NCBI RefSeq assembly: GCF_042661605.1
Contig: NZ_JBHSWJ010000002.1
Location: forward strand, 2,790,001 to 2,854,000
Source of the DNA: Branchiibius cervicis
GTDB lineage: Bacteria; Actinomycetota; Actinomycetes; Actinomycetales; Dermatophilaceae
Length of the DNA: 64,000 bases
Direction: 5' to 3'
The notes beneath the pieces are model-generated. The model saw only the letters and a list, made by a program, of their open reading frames with translations. It was not told where the DNA came from and did no database searches. Position numbers and translations under genes: made by a program. This document shows positions 51,057-60,700 of the stretch, one piece after another; the first letter of the stretch is position 1, and every line of letters begins with the position of its first letter.

Positions 51057-51956
51057 TCAATACTCGCCGATCACGATCTTGTGCTGCTTCATCATGGTCG
51101 CGAACGCACCCGGCTTGCTCATCAATTCGTCCATATTGACCGGCACGATCTGCCAGGAGACGCCAAACTGGTCCTTGCACCACCCGCATTGTTCGGCCTC
51201 CGGAACGTGCGAGAGGCCGGCCCAGAAGTGGTCGATACCGTCCTGGCCGTGCGGGGAGACGCTCAACGAGACACCTTCGGTGAAGGTGAATGCGTGCTCC
51301 ACCGGCGAATCCATCGCGACGAACCACTGGTCGCCGAGGGTGAAGTCCCCGTACAACAGCGAGCCGGCGGCGGCGTTGCCCTCAGCCTCGGGGCGCGTCA
51401 CGATCTGTCCCGGGTGAGAACCCTCGAACAGACTGCCCCAGTAAGCAATTGCTTCCTGAGCCCGGCCGGTGACCGCTCCGCTGAACAGGAAGCTGGGCAT
51501 GATGTGCGGACGCAGGTCGCCCTCCGGATCGGTCAGCATCAGCTGCCAGCTCACGCCGTACTTGTCATCGACCCAGCCGTAATGCGGGCTGAACGGGTAC
51601 TCCCCCACTTCCATCAGCACCTGCCCGCCGTCGCTGAGCGCAGCCCAGACCCGGTCCAGCGATCCCCGCGCGTCGGGGTCCCTGGACAGGTCGAAGTTGA
51701 CCATGAAGGAAAGCGCCGGGGTCGGGCGGAACTGCGGGCCGCCGTTGAGACCGATGAACGAGAGCCCGGCCAACTCGAAATCTACGGTGAGGACCGTTCC
51801 CGCGCGGTCGAGTTGGAAGTCGGCCAGTCCGTCGTTGGCGGAGGCCGGGTAGTCGACGGTGCGGACGATCCGCGAGTCGGGGAACAGCGAAACGTAGAGC
51901 TCGGCGGCCCCTACCGCGTCACTGTCGAACCAGATACAGGGGGTGATGTTGGGCAT
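51057..51956 (-). CDS. PhnB-like protein with two VOC modules
   Basis: A 299-aa protein made of two DGPF/PhnB-like VOC modules. The first starts MPNITPCIWFDSDAVGAAEL and ends VDDKYGVSWQLMLTD; the second starts PSFLFSGAVTGRAQEAIAYW and ends CKDQFGVSWQIVPVNMDEL. These match the '3-demethylubiquinone-9 3-methyltransferase-like' group, which is not a proven methyltransferase. GAAGGAG precedes ATG 51956, which discards the far longer upstream reading. Function unknown. Confidence 0.85.
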   Translation of the reverse strand: MPNITPCIWFDSDAVGAAELYVSLFPDSRIVRTVDYPASANDGLADFQLDRAGTVLTVDFELAGLSFIGLNGGPQFRPTPALSFMVNFDLSRDPDARGSLDRVWAALSDGGQVLMEVGEYPFSPHYGWVDDKYGVSWQLMLTDPEGDLRPHIMPSFLFSGAVTGRAQEAIAYWGSLFEGSHPGQIVTRPEAEGNAAAGSLLYGDFTLGDQWFVAMDSPVEHAFTFTEGVSLSVSPHGQDGIDHFWAGLSHVPEAEQCGWCKDQFGVSWQIVPVNMDELMSKPGAFATMMKQHKIVIGEY

Positions 51957-52010
51957 GACCGGAGCTCCTTCGCCTCGGGCTTTCCAGCCTGCCAGGAACC
52001 GGTCGTTCTG

Positions 52011-52036
52011 GCACCCCCTGCGCCGTCGCGGGGTGC
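52011..52036 (-). terminator. Probable terminator after the 112-aa gene
   Basis: GCACCCC (52011-52017) and GGGGTGC (52030-52036) form a 7-bp stem with a 12-base loop, 24 bp past the stop at 52060. Confidence 0.45.
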
Positions 52037-52059
52037 TGCTCTGGGCGTGACGTCCGCTC

Positions 52060-52398
52060 CTATCCACCCTCGCCGGCGGTGGCACTGCCGTGTGACAGAT
52101 CCACCAGCTCCTGGAGCTGTTTCTCGATGTAGTGCTGGCGGTCGGGCATGTCGGCGGGCAGGTTTGCCTGAGAGTACGGAATGAGGACGTGATCCATGAT
52201 CCGGAGCACTTCCTGTCGATGTTCGGAAGGAAGCTGCTCCAGAAACAGGCCGCCGAAATTATTCTTGATGATGAAACGCAGATCGTGTGCCAGTTCTGCA
52301 TCCGCGGTATTGCGGGCAATGACCTCCAGCACCCAGTCGAAAGACCACGACGCATTCGACCATCCGCGCCCATCCTCGAAGAAAATAGCTCCGGCCAT
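52060..52398 (-). CDS. Hypothetical protein next to the tRNA
   Basis: A 112-aa soluble protein, MAGAIFFEDGRGWSNASWSF, then DWVLEVIARNTADAELAHDL and a helical end QHYIEKQLQELVDLSH. AGGCGGA lies 5 bases before ATG 52398. The N-terminal half is more AT-rich in codon use (ATA, TTC, AAT) than neighbouring genes. It sits 63 bp downstream of the tRNA gene, a usual place for acquired DNA. The size and fold-like pattern recall small immunity proteins, but I do not recognise it and make no claim. Confidence 0.6.
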   Translation of the reverse strand: MAGAIFFEDGRGWSNASWSFDWVLEVIARNTADAELAHDLRFIIKNNFGGLFLEQLPSEHRQEVLRIMDHVLIPYSQANLPADMPDRQHYIEKQLQELVDLSHGSATAGEGG

Positions 52399-52461
52399 CA
52401 CATTCCGCCTACGTCAGATCTCCCGACTACTTTCGTGCGGGTTCGAGTACGGAAGTCCTGG

Positions 52462-52535
52462 TGCCCTCGACGGGACTCGAACCCGCACTCGAGCGATTTT
52501 AAGTCGCCTGCCTCTGCCGATTGGGCTACGAGGGC
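52462..52535 (-). tRNA. tRNA with UAA anticodon (read as Leu), but short variable arm
   Basis: Reverse strand, 74 nt. Acceptor GCCCTCG/CGAGGGC, D-stem GCC/GGC, anticodon stem GGCGA/TCGCT with loop CTTAAAA, giving anticodon UAA (Leu codon UUA), variable region of only five bases (CGAGT), T-stem GCGGG/CCCGT around TTCGAGT, discriminator A. The cloverleaf is perfect. All known bacterial tRNA-Leu have a long variable arm, so the class I shape does not fit the anticodon. Position beside DUF501, FtsB-like and eno genes is the usual one for a tRNA in actinobacteria. Confidence 0.88.
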
Positions 52536-52560
52536 GGGCTTAGCGTACGACGAGTGGGGC

Positions 52561-53052
52561 CTATCCCTGAACGCCGCAGCAACCGTCGGCCCACCACTGC
52601 GGCAGCGCCGCAAGCGCCTCGTCGCCCAGAGGGTTGACGCCCGGGCCGGCAGCCAGCGAGTGCGCGACGAGGACGTGCAGGCATTTGACGCGATCGGGCA
52701 TGCCGCCGGCCGAGATGCCCTCGATCTCCGGGACATCGCCCAGCTCGGCCCGTCGGCGCAGGTAGTCCTCGTGCGCCGCGCGGTAGGCCGCGGCCAGCTC
52801 GGGGTGCTCCTGCAGGCGTTGGGTCATCTCGCGCATCAGACCACTGGCCTCCAGCGTGCTGATCGCACCGGTCAACCGGGGACAGGTGGCGTAGAAAGTC
52901 GTCGGGAACGGCGTGCCGCCCGGCAGTCGCGGCAGCGTCCGGACAACGGCCGGGCAGCCGCAGGGGCAGCGTGCGGCGATCGCGACCACACCGCGCGGGG
53001 CACGACCCAGCTGCTGCTCGACCGCAGCGAGGTCCTCATCGGAAACGGTCAT
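52561..53052 (-). CDS. DUF501 protein
   Basis: A 163-aa Cys-rich protein starting MTVSDEDLAAVEQQLGRAPR, with IAARCPCGCPAVVRTLPRLP, FPTTFYATCPRLTGAISTLE and the conserved DRVKCLHVLVAHSLAAGPGVNPLGDEAL. This is the DUF501 family, always found after the FtsB-like gene in actinobacteria. ATG 53052 overlaps the FtsB-like stop (ATGA). The clustered Cys residues suggest metal binding. Function unknown. Confidence 0.88.
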   Translation of the reverse strand: MTVSDEDLAAVEQQLGRAPRGVVAIAARCPCGCPAVVRTLPRLPGGTPFPTTFYATCPRLTGAISTLEASGLMREMTQRLQEHPELAAAYRAAHEDYLRRRAELGDVPEIEGISAGGMPDRVKCLHVLVAHSLAAGPGVNPLGDEALAALPQWWADGCCGVQG

Positions 53053-53573
53053 TTGCGGGTGGCAGCGCCTTGGACCGAGGACCACAACTGGTCGTACCAC
53101 GGCTGCGTCGGCTTGGCTGCCACGACATCGGTGCCCGCGGACTGGCGCGCCTGACCGTTCTTGTCCACCGTGACCGTCAGGGTTTGCCCCGGTTTGACGA
53201 AACCAAGACGCGACTCGGCTTGCTGCTCAACGTATTTCGGGTCGTTCCACTGCTTGAGCTGGGACTGTTTGGCCGCGATGTCCTGCTCCTGGGCATCGAC
53301 CTGCGCCTGCGCCTGGTTGATCTGCGAGCGCTGGCTGAGGTAGCCGCGGACCGTGGGGGTCAGCAGCACCGCGAGGAACAGCAGCAGGGCGCCGATTCCG
53401 ACCATCCGCCGCATCGAACGAGGCGTGCGCCCGGGGGTGGGCGCCGGCGCAGACACGGAGGCGGGTTTCACGGCGGGACGGGTGGGCGGCGTACCGGAAC
53501 GGGGTCGACTGGAGGGCCGCGACGCGCTCTTGCCCGTGCGGCGCTGACTGCTCGGACCGGCACTCACCACCAT
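53049..53573 (-). CDS. FtsB/DivIC-like septum formation initiator protein
   Basis: A 174-aa single-pass membrane protein. The N-terminal ~55 residues are basic and Pro/Ser/Arg rich, followed by a membrane segment at about 57-75 (MVGIGALLLFLAVLLTPTV), then a coiled coil (RSQINQAQAQVDAQEQDIAA) and the WNDPKYVEQQAESRLGFVKPGQ motif that defines the family. It joins the divisome with FtsL/FtsQ-type proteins. The gene order eno - this gene - DUF501 is the standard one. Confidence 0.9.
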   Translation of the reverse strand: MVVSAGPSSQRRTGKSASRPSSRPRSGTPPTRPAVKPASVSAPAPTPGRTPRSMRRMVGIGALLLFLAVLLTPTVRGYLSQRSQINQAQAQVDAQEQDIAAKQSQLKQWNDPKYVEQQAESRLGFVKPGQTLTVTVDKNGQARQSAGTDVVAAKPTQPWYDQLWSSVQGAATRK

Positions 53574-53633
53574 CAGAATGTACGACGGCGGCTGGGTCTG
53601 GCCGAAAAGGCGCGCGGACCCTCGGATGTTATT

Positions 53634-53680
53634 GACGCCGTAGCGACCTGGATCCGCAGATCCGAGGTCGCTACGGCGTC
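53634..53680 (-). terminator. Terminator of eno
   Basis: GACGCCGTAGCGACCT (53634-53649) pairs with AGGTCGCTACGGCGTC (53665-53680), 16 bp perfect, and GGATC/GATCC extends it inward with one bulge and a CGCA loop. It lies 20 bp past the eno stop; its stability suggests it insulates eno from the FtsB-like gene. Confidence 0.85.
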
Positions 53681-53699
53681 GGAAAGAGGGTGCAGCGGG

Positions 53700-54980
53700 T
53701 CAGCCCTTGAAACGCGGGAACGCGCTGCGCCCGGCGTAGACCGCGGCGTCGTCGAGTTCCTCCTCGATGCGCAGCAGCTGGTTGTACTTGGCGACGCGCT
53801 CACTGCGGGCCGGGGCACCGCTCTTGATCTGACCGCAGCCGACTGCGACTGCGAGATCGGAGATGAACGTGTCCTCGGTCTCGCCCGAACGGTGCGACAT
53901 CATGCAGCGATAGCCGTTGGACTGGGCCAGGGTCACCGCATCGATGGTCTCGGTGAGCGAACCGATCTGGTTGACCTTCACCAGCAGCGCATTGGCGGTG
54001 CCGGTGTCGATCCCCTTGGCGATCCGCTCAGGGTTGGTGACGAAGAGGTCGTCGCCGACGATCTGCACCTGGTCGCCGATCTGGTCGGTGAGGGTCTTCC
54101 AGCCGTCCCAGTCGTCCTCGTCCAGCGGGTCCTCGATGGAGACCAGCGGGTAGGACGCCAGCAACTCCTCGTAGTAGGCCGACATCTGCTCGGCCGTCTT
54201 CTTCTCGCCCTCGAAGGTGTACTTGCCCTTGTCGTAGAACTCGCTGGCCGCTACGTCCAGGGCGAGCGCGATGTCCTCGCCCGGCTTGTAACCGGCCTTC
54301 TTGATCGCCTCGAGGATCAGGTCCAGCGCCGCCCGGTTGGACTCCAGGTTGGGTGCAAAACCGCCCTCGTCGCCGAGGCCGGTCGCCAGGCCCTTGTCGT
54401 GCAGCACGCCCTTGAGCGCGTGATACACCTCGGCGCCCCAGCGCAGCGCCTCGCGGAAGCTGGCCGCACCGATGGGGGCGATCATGAATTCCTGGATGTC
54501 GACGTTGGAGTCGGCGTGCGAGCCACCGTTGAGGATGTTCATCATCGGCACCGGCAGCAGGTGCGCGTTCGGGCCGCCGAGGTAGCGGAACAGCGGCAGA
54601 CCGGCCGAATCGGCGGCGGCCTTGGCCACGGCCAGGGAGACGCCGAGGATGGCGTTGGCGCCGAGCTTGCCCTTGTTGGGGGTGCCGTCGAGCTCGATCA
54701 TCTCCTGGTCGACGAGGCGCTGCTCGCTGCCGTCGAAGCCGAGCAGGTGCGGTGCGATGTCTTCGGTGACCGCGTCGACGGCATCCTGAACGCCCTTGCC
54801 GCCGTAGCGCTTCTTGTCTCCGTCGCGTCGCTCGACCGCTTCGAACGCACCGGTCGAGGCGCCGGAAGGCACGGCAGCGCGACCCACGATGCCGTCGTCG
54901 AGCAGGACCTCCACTTCGACCGTCGGATTGCCGCGGGAGTCGAGGATTTCACGCGCAATGATGCCGTCGATGCTGGCCAC
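53700..54980 (-). CDS. eno: Enolase
   Basis: A 426-aa glycolytic enzyme converting 2-phosphoglycerate to phosphoenolpyruvate. Motifs are IIAREILDSRGNPTVEVEV, PSGASTGAFEAVE, the catalytic Glu region HALKGVLHDKGLATGLGDEGG, metal ligands in LALDVAASEFYD, SIEDPLDEDDWDGW and VGDDLFVTNP, and the signature LVKVNQIGSLTETIDAV with SHRSGETED. GTG 54980 has AGGAG 6 bases upstream; the longer reading has no support. Confidence 0.98.
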   Translation of the reverse strand: MASIDGIIAREILDSRGNPTVEVEVLLDDGIVGRAAVPSGASTGAFEAVERRDGDKKRYGGKGVQDAVDAVTEDIAPHLLGFDGSEQRLVDQEMIELDGTPNKGKLGANAILGVSLAVAKAAADSAGLPLFRYLGGPNAHLLPVPMMNILNGGSHADSNVDIQEFMIAPIGAASFREALRWGAEVYHALKGVLHDKGLATGLGDEGGFAPNLESNRAALDLILEAIKKAGYKPGEDIALALDVAASEFYDKGKYTFEGEKKTAEQMSAYYEELLASYPLVSIEDPLDEDDWDGWKTLTDQIGDQVQIVGDDLFVTNPERIAKGIDTGTANALLVKVNQIGSLTETIDAVTLAQSNGYRCMMSHRSGETEDTFISDLAVAVGCGQIKSGAPARSERVAKYNQLLRIEEELDDAAVYAGRSAFPRFKG

Positions 54981-55075
54981 TGGATCTCCTGAGTGTGAGG
55001 GTTGCACGGGCTGTTTCGAGACTAACGCGTGACCGATGGGTAACAACCGGGCCGGCAGGCTTTTGAGACGTGCGC

Positions 55076-56194
55076 TCACCCGGCGAGCAACCCGCGGGCG
55101 GCTAGCGCCGGGCGTACGCCTTCGCCGACGTGGTAGGCCTCTTCGAGGTGGGGGTAGCCGCTGAGGATGAACTCCTCCAGCCCGAGGGCGTGGTACTCGC
55201 CGATCCGGTCGGCGACGTCGCCGTAGGAGCCCACGAGCGCCGTACCCGCGCCGCCGCGCACCAGGCCGATGCCGGCCCACAGGTTGGGGTAGATCTCCAG
55301 ATGGTCCAGACGGCCGCCGTGCAGCGCCGTCATCCGCCGCTGGCCCTCGGACTGGGCGCCGGACTGCGCGGCCTGCGCCGTGGCGACCTGCGCCGGGTCC
55401 AAGCCGGCCAGCAGGCGATCGGCGACCTGCCAGGCCTCCTCGGCGGTGGGTCGGGCGATGACGTGCAGGCGGATCCCGAATCGAGGCGACCGGTCGTAGC
55501 GGGCGGCGGCCAGCCGCACCCGGTCCAGCTTCTCGGTGACCTGCTCCGGCGGCTCGCCCCAGGTCAGGTAGACGTCGCTGTGTTGCGCCGCGACGTCGAT
55601 CGCGGCCGCCGACGATCCGCCGAAGTAGATGTCGGGGCGGTGCAGCTCACCGGGCAGCACGGCGCCCTCGACCCACAGGTGCCGGCCATGGAACGTGACC
55701 GGCTCGCCGGTGAACAGCGCCCTCAGAACGTGCAGGAACTCGCCGGTGCGGGCGTAGCGAGCGTCCTTGTCGAGCGCGTCGCCGAACCGGCGCTGCTCCA
55801 CGTCCTCACCCCCGGTCACGACGTTCAGCAAGAGCCGTCCGCCCGTGACGCGCTGGTAGGTGGCGGCCATCTGGGCGGCCAGGGTGGGACTGAGTACGCC
55901 GGGCCGGAAGGCCACGAGGTAGCGCAGCCGTCGAGCCTCCTGGCTGAGCGCGGCCGTCGTGACCCACGCGTCCTCACACGCGCTGGAGGTAGGAGTCAGT
56001 GCGGCGTCGAAGCCGAGTTGCTCTGCGGCGCGGGCGATCTGACCGAGGTATTCGAGGGTGGGCGGGCGATTGGTGACCGGCGACGTCGCGCGCGAACCCG
56101 CGCTGCCGCTGACCGCACTGACCGCGTCACCGAGGCTCAGATCCGTCCGCGAATCGCCGTTCGTAGGCAGGAACCAGTGCAGCCGGACCGTCAT
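55076..56194 (-). CDS. FMN-dependent alkanesulfonate monooxygenase-like protein (SsuD type)
   Basis: A 372-aa luciferase-like TIM barrel. MTVRLHWFLPTNGDSR, the LEYLGQIARAAEQLGFDAAL start, LRYLVAFRPGVLSPTLAAQMAATYQRVTGGRLLLNVVTGG, and AYHVGEGVRPALAARG at the end match SsuD, which releases sulfite from alkanesulfonates with FMNH2. No ABC transporter or flavin reductase gene lies nearby, so sulfur scavenging is inferred from the family only. ATG 56194 is used; upstream TTG is weaker. Confidence 0.85.
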   Translation of the reverse strand: MTVRLHWFLPTNGDSRTDLSLGDAVSAVSGSAGSRATSPVTNRPPTLEYLGQIARAAEQLGFDAALTPTSSACEDAWVTTAALSQEARRLRYLVAFRPGVLSPTLAAQMAATYQRVTGGRLLLNVVTGGEDVEQRRFGDALDKDARYARTGEFLHVLRALFTGEPVTFHGRHLWVEGAVLPGELHRPDIYFGGSSAAAIDVAAQHSDVYLTWGEPPEQVTEKLDRVRLAAARYDRSPRFGIRLHVIARPTAEEAWQVADRLLAGLDPAQVATAQAAQSGAQSEGQRRMTALHGGRLDHLEIYPNLWAGIGLVRGGAGTALVGSYGDVADRIGEYHALGLEEFILSGYPHLEEAYHVGEGVRPALAARGLLAG

Positions 56195-56248
56195 ACCCGA
56201 CAACTTTAGTAGGTTTTGCGCGACCTGTTGTGCCGTCCCCCGGGCGCG

Positions 56249-57171
56249 TCAGACGGCCGGGCCGGCGAGGCTGCGCAGGGCGTCCCGTAGGGCCGCATCC
56301 GCGCTGACGCCAGCCGCCCGCGCCCGCGCCACCAGCGCCAGGAGCGCACCGCCCAGATCGTCGCCGGGGGTGACGTCGACGCCACGACGCGCGGCCCGGT
56401 CCAGCACCTTCTGCGCTATCAGCAGGCTCGACAGCGACACCGGGATCCCGGCCAGCAGATCGTCCGCACCGCGCTCCGGTTTCTCTGCCGCTTTGATCTG
56501 CTCCCACGCCGCCTCGACCTCTTCGGGCGTCTGCGCCGAGCCGTCGGCAAAGACGTGCGGGTGCCGGCGGACCAGTTTGGCAACGAGGCCGGCAGCGACA
56601 TCGTCTATGTCCCAGGGGTTTTCGGCTTCCTCACCGATCCGGGAATGGAAGAGCACCTGCAGGAGCACGTCGCCGAGCTCTTCGATGAGATGTTCCGTCG
56701 AGCCGGTCTCGATCGCTTCGACCGTCTCGTGCGCCTCTTCCAGGAGGTACTTGGTCAGCGACTCGTGAGTCTGCTTCGCATCCCATGGACAACCGCCGGG
56801 CGACCGCAACGCGTCCATCGCGGCCACCGCATCGAGCAGCCGGCCCCCGGCGGATCCCAGGAGCCCACGAGCACCTCGACCTCGGGCGGCTCGTCCAGCG
56901 CCGACAACTCCTGAGCCAGGGCGTCGGTCAGACCCGGGTCGCCGTCGGGGGAACCAACCCACACCACGTCGTACGTCGATCGCGCCAGTTCGCGCGCATC
57001 GGGGGCTCCCGCTCTGACCTGGATCCCGGACGCCGCGACGGCGGCGGTCGTCGGGTCGTCCAGGTCGGCGGCTCTCACCACCTGCGCGTTCGACAGAGCG
57101 GCCCACGCGTCGCGGGTCAGCAACCCGGCCGGCAGACGCGGGCTGGTGACCAGCAGCGTCAGCCGGGGCAC
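56249..57171 (-). CDS. mazG: MazG-type nucleoside triphosphate pyrophosphohydrolase (one frameshift)
   Basis: About 307 aa once repaired. The N-terminal ~110 residues start MPRLTLLVTSPRLPAGLLTR and have a methylase-like alpha/beta look. A break at CCCCC 56844-56848 in GSWDPPG|GRLLDAVAAM is healed by one added C. The MazG core shows MDALRSPGGCPWDAKQTHESL, KYLLEEAHETVEAIE with the EExxE metal site, and LIEELGDVLLQVLFHSRIGEE. It removes aberrant NTPs. It follows the lipoprotein gene by 4 bp, after mfd. The break is probably an assembly error. Confidence 0.87.
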
Positions 57172-57175
57172 GGGA

Positions 57176-57709
57176 TCAGGAAGCGGCGGGTGCCGGCGAC
57201 GCGGAGATCCAGTTCGGCGCGACGCTCGTCGGGCCGACACCCTTCTGCCAGGTGCCGTAGCGCGGGTTGAGTTGCACGTCCGCGGTGTTGATCAGGTTGG
57301 CGAGGGCGGGCTGACCCTGCTGGCTGGAGCGCAACGCCTGGAAGTCCATGCTCGACTGGACGACGCTGATCGCGGACGTCGACGGGTTCTTCACCGTTGC
57401 GGGGAAGGCCGCCTTGGCCTGCGCGGCGGAGGTCGCGACGCCGTACTTGCCGGCCAGCTTCGACAACTGCGGGTTGAGGGCTAAGAACACCGCAGCCGAC
57501 TGGGAGTCGAACTCGGCGTTGACCTTGCGCACATCGATCAGGGCGTCCTGCACCTGGTCGTTGGTGACGGTCGTGCCGTCGTAGCGGGCGGCGACGTAGC
57601 CGTTCTGGACCAGACTGTTGGAACCGCAGCCGCTCAGCGCCATCGCGCCGGCCGCCATCGTCGCCGCCACTGCCAGCTTCATCTTCGCGCCCATCACACC
57701 CTGCATCAT
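57176..57709 (-). CDS. SurA-N-like lipoprotein between mfd and mazG
   Basis: A 177-aa protein with a lipoprotein signal MKLAVAATMAAGAMALSGCG (lipobox LSGC). The mature part, LVQNGYVAARYDGTTVTND then QVQDALIDVR, resembles the N-terminal domain of SurA-type chaperones but no peptidyl-prolyl isomerase domain follows. Start ATG 57709 overlaps the mfd stop; Met10 at 57682 is the alternative and gives a cleaner signal. It may assist protein folding outside the membrane. This is the usual actinobacterial place for such a gene. Confidence 0.75.
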   Translation of the reverse strand: MMQGVMGAKMKLAVAATMAAGAMALSGCGSNSLVQNGYVAARYDGTTVTNDQVQDALIDVRKVNAEFDSQSAAVFLALNPQLSKLAGKYGVATSAAQAKAAFPATVKNPSTSAISVVQSSMDFQALRSSQQGQPALANLINTADVQLNPRYGTWQKGVGPTSVAPNWISASPAPAAS

Positions 57710-60700
57710 GCCAAAAGGACCTGTTCGATGAGCTGGGTGGCCCAGTGCAGGATCTCGGTGTCTCGCAGCGGCTCCCCGCCGACCGGTGCGGTGCGCGGCA
57801 TCGGGACCAGGATCTGCTGCATCGCTTCCTTGACCATGGTGCCCTTGTAGAGCCGCTCCAACCGCAGCTGCTGGCTCTCGCGCAGCGCGACCGGGCTGAA
57901 CCGGACGAATTTGCCCTGCACCGCGACATCGCCGATCCCGGCCTTGCGGGCGACGGTACGCAGCCGGGCCACCTCGAACAGGTTGCGTACCGGCTCGGGG
58001 GCTCGCCGTACCTGTCCTTCAACTCAGCGCCGATCTCCTCCAGGGCGCTGACGTCCTCGACGGTCGCCAGCTTCTTGTACGCCTCCAGGCGCAACCGCTC
58101 GCCGGGGATGTAGTCGTGCGGCAGGTGCGCGTCGACCGGCAACTCGATCTTGATCTCGACCGGCTGGGTGTTCTCCTCGCCGCGGAAGTCGGCCACGGCC
58201 TCACCGACCATGCGCACATAGAGGTCGAACCCGACACCGGCGATGTGCCCGGACTGCTCTCCGCCCAGCAGGTTGCCCGCACCGCGGATCTCCAGGTCCT
58301 TCATCGCCACGGCCATGCCGGCACCGAGGTCGGTGTGACTGGCGATGGTCTGCAACCGGTCGGTGGCGGTCTCGGTCAGCGGCTTCTCACCCGGGTAGAG
58401 GAAGTAGGAGTAGGCGCGCTCGCGGCCGCGGCCCACCCGGCCGCGCAACTGGTGCAGCTGGGACAGCCCGAGGCGGTCCGCGCTCTCGACGATGAGGGTG
58501 TTGGCATTGGAGATGTCCAGGCCGGTCTCGACGATCGTCGTGCAGACCAGCACGTCTGCCCGCCGCTCCCAGAAGTCGACGACCACGTCCTCGAGGCGGT
58601 GCTCGGACATCTTGCCGTGGGCGGTGACCACGCGGGCATCCGGCACGAGTTCGCGGATCCGGGAGGCGGTCTTCTCGATCGATTGCACCTTGTTGTGCAC
58701 GTAGAAGACCTGACCCTCGCGCATCAGCTCCCGCTTGATCGCGGCGGCGACCTGCTGCTCCTGGTAGGCACCGACAAAGGTCAGGACCGGGTGTCGCTCC
58801 TCGGGAGGCGTTGCGAGAGTGGACATCTCGCGGATTCCGGTGACGGCCATCTCCAAGGTCCGCGGGATCGGGGTTGCCGACATGGCCAGCACATCGACCG
58901 CCGTGCGCAAGGCCTTGAGCTGCTCCTTGTGCTCCACACCGAAGCGCTGCTCCTCATCGATCACCACCAGCCCGAGGTCCTTGAACTTCACCTCGTTGCC
59001 GAGCAACCGGTGCGTGCCGATCACGATGTCGACGACCCCGGAGGCCACGCCCTCGATGACCTCCTTGGCCTCCTTGTCGCTCTGGAAGCGGGACAACGCC
59101 TTGACGGTGACCGGGAACCCGGCGTACCGCTCGCTGAAGGTCTGCACGTGCTGTTTGACCAGCAGGGTCGTCGGGACCAGGACGGCGACCTGCTTGCCAT
59201 CCTGGACCGCCTTGAACGCCGCGCGTACGGCGATCTCGGTCTTGCCGTATCCGACGTCACCGCAGATCAACCGGTCCATCGGGACCGGCTTCTCCATGTC
59301 GGCTTTGACCTCGTCGATGCTGGAGAGCTGGTCGGGAGTCTCGACGTAGGCGAACGCATCCTCCAGCTCCCGCTGCCAGGGCGTGTCCGGGCTGAACGCG
59401 TAGCCGGAGGTGGCCATGCGCGCGCTGTAGAGGCGGATCAGCTCCGCGGCGATCTGCCGCACGTGCCGACGAGCCCGGGATTTCGTTGCCTGCCAGTCGG
59501 ATCCACCGAGTTTGTTGACCGACGGAGCCTCGCCGCCGACGTAGCGCGTGACCTGGTCGAGCTGGTCGGTTGGCACGAACAGCCGGTCACCGGGCTGACC
59601 GCGCTTCGACGGGGCGTACTCCAGCACCAGGTATTCGCGGGTCGCACCCTGCACGGTGCGCTGGACCATCTCCACGAACTTGCCGACACCGTGCTGCTCG
59701 TGCACCACGAAGTCGCCCGGGCGCAGCTGCAGCGGATCGACGACGTTGCGCCGCTTGGCCGGCATCCGGCGCATGTCCTTGGTGGAGCCTTCGGCGCCGG
59801 TTCCGCCGGTCAGGTCCGCTTCGGTGAGGACCACCAATTGACTACTGGGTAGGGAGAATCCGGGTCCGAGGCAGCCGGTGGACAGCTCGATCGAACCGGG
59901 TGTCAGGTCACCGAGACCGCGGGTGGCCAGGTCGTGCTCGGCCAGCACCTCGGTGATCCGCCGGCCCAGCCCGGGGCCCTCGGTGACGATCAGCACACGT
60001 TGCCCGTCCGCGACGTACTCGCGCAGGTCGTGGATCGCTGACTCGGTGTTTCCCCGGTAGGCCGCAACCGGCGTACTGCCGAGATTGACTCTCTCACCGG
60101 GCAATTCGTCCTCAGTGAAGGCGATCAGGTCCTCGTCCGTCGCGAAGGAGGCGAAGGACCACCAGGGTCGTCCGGTCTTCAGGGCGTGCTCGCGCAACTC
60201 CTGCAGGGTCCAGTACGACGCGCTGCCGAGCACCGCGCGCAGGTCCACCGGGACCTGGTTGCCGGCCGCCGCGTTGCCCCAGCTGGCCTCCAGGAACTCC
60301 TCGCTGGTCGCGACGAGGTCGTGGGCCCGCGTGCGCACCCGCTCGTGGTCGCACAGGATCACGTGGGTGCCCGGTCGCAGTACGTCGAGCAGGGTCTCCA
60401 TCTGCGAGCCCAGCAGAGCGGGGGCCAGGGACTCCATCCCTTCCACCGCAATGCCTTCGGCGACCTTGTGCAGCATGTCGGCGACACCCGGCAACTGGTC
60501 CGCAAGCGCGCGGGCCCGGTCGCGGACGGCGTCGGTCAGCAGCAGTTCGCGGCACGGCGGCGCCCACAGGCCACCCTCGGCGATCTCCATGCTGCGCTGG
60601 TCGGCGACCTTGAAGTAGCGCACTTCCTCGACGGTGTCGCCCCAGAACTCCACACGCAGGGGGTGCTGCTCGGTCGGCGGGAAGACATCGAGAATGCCTC

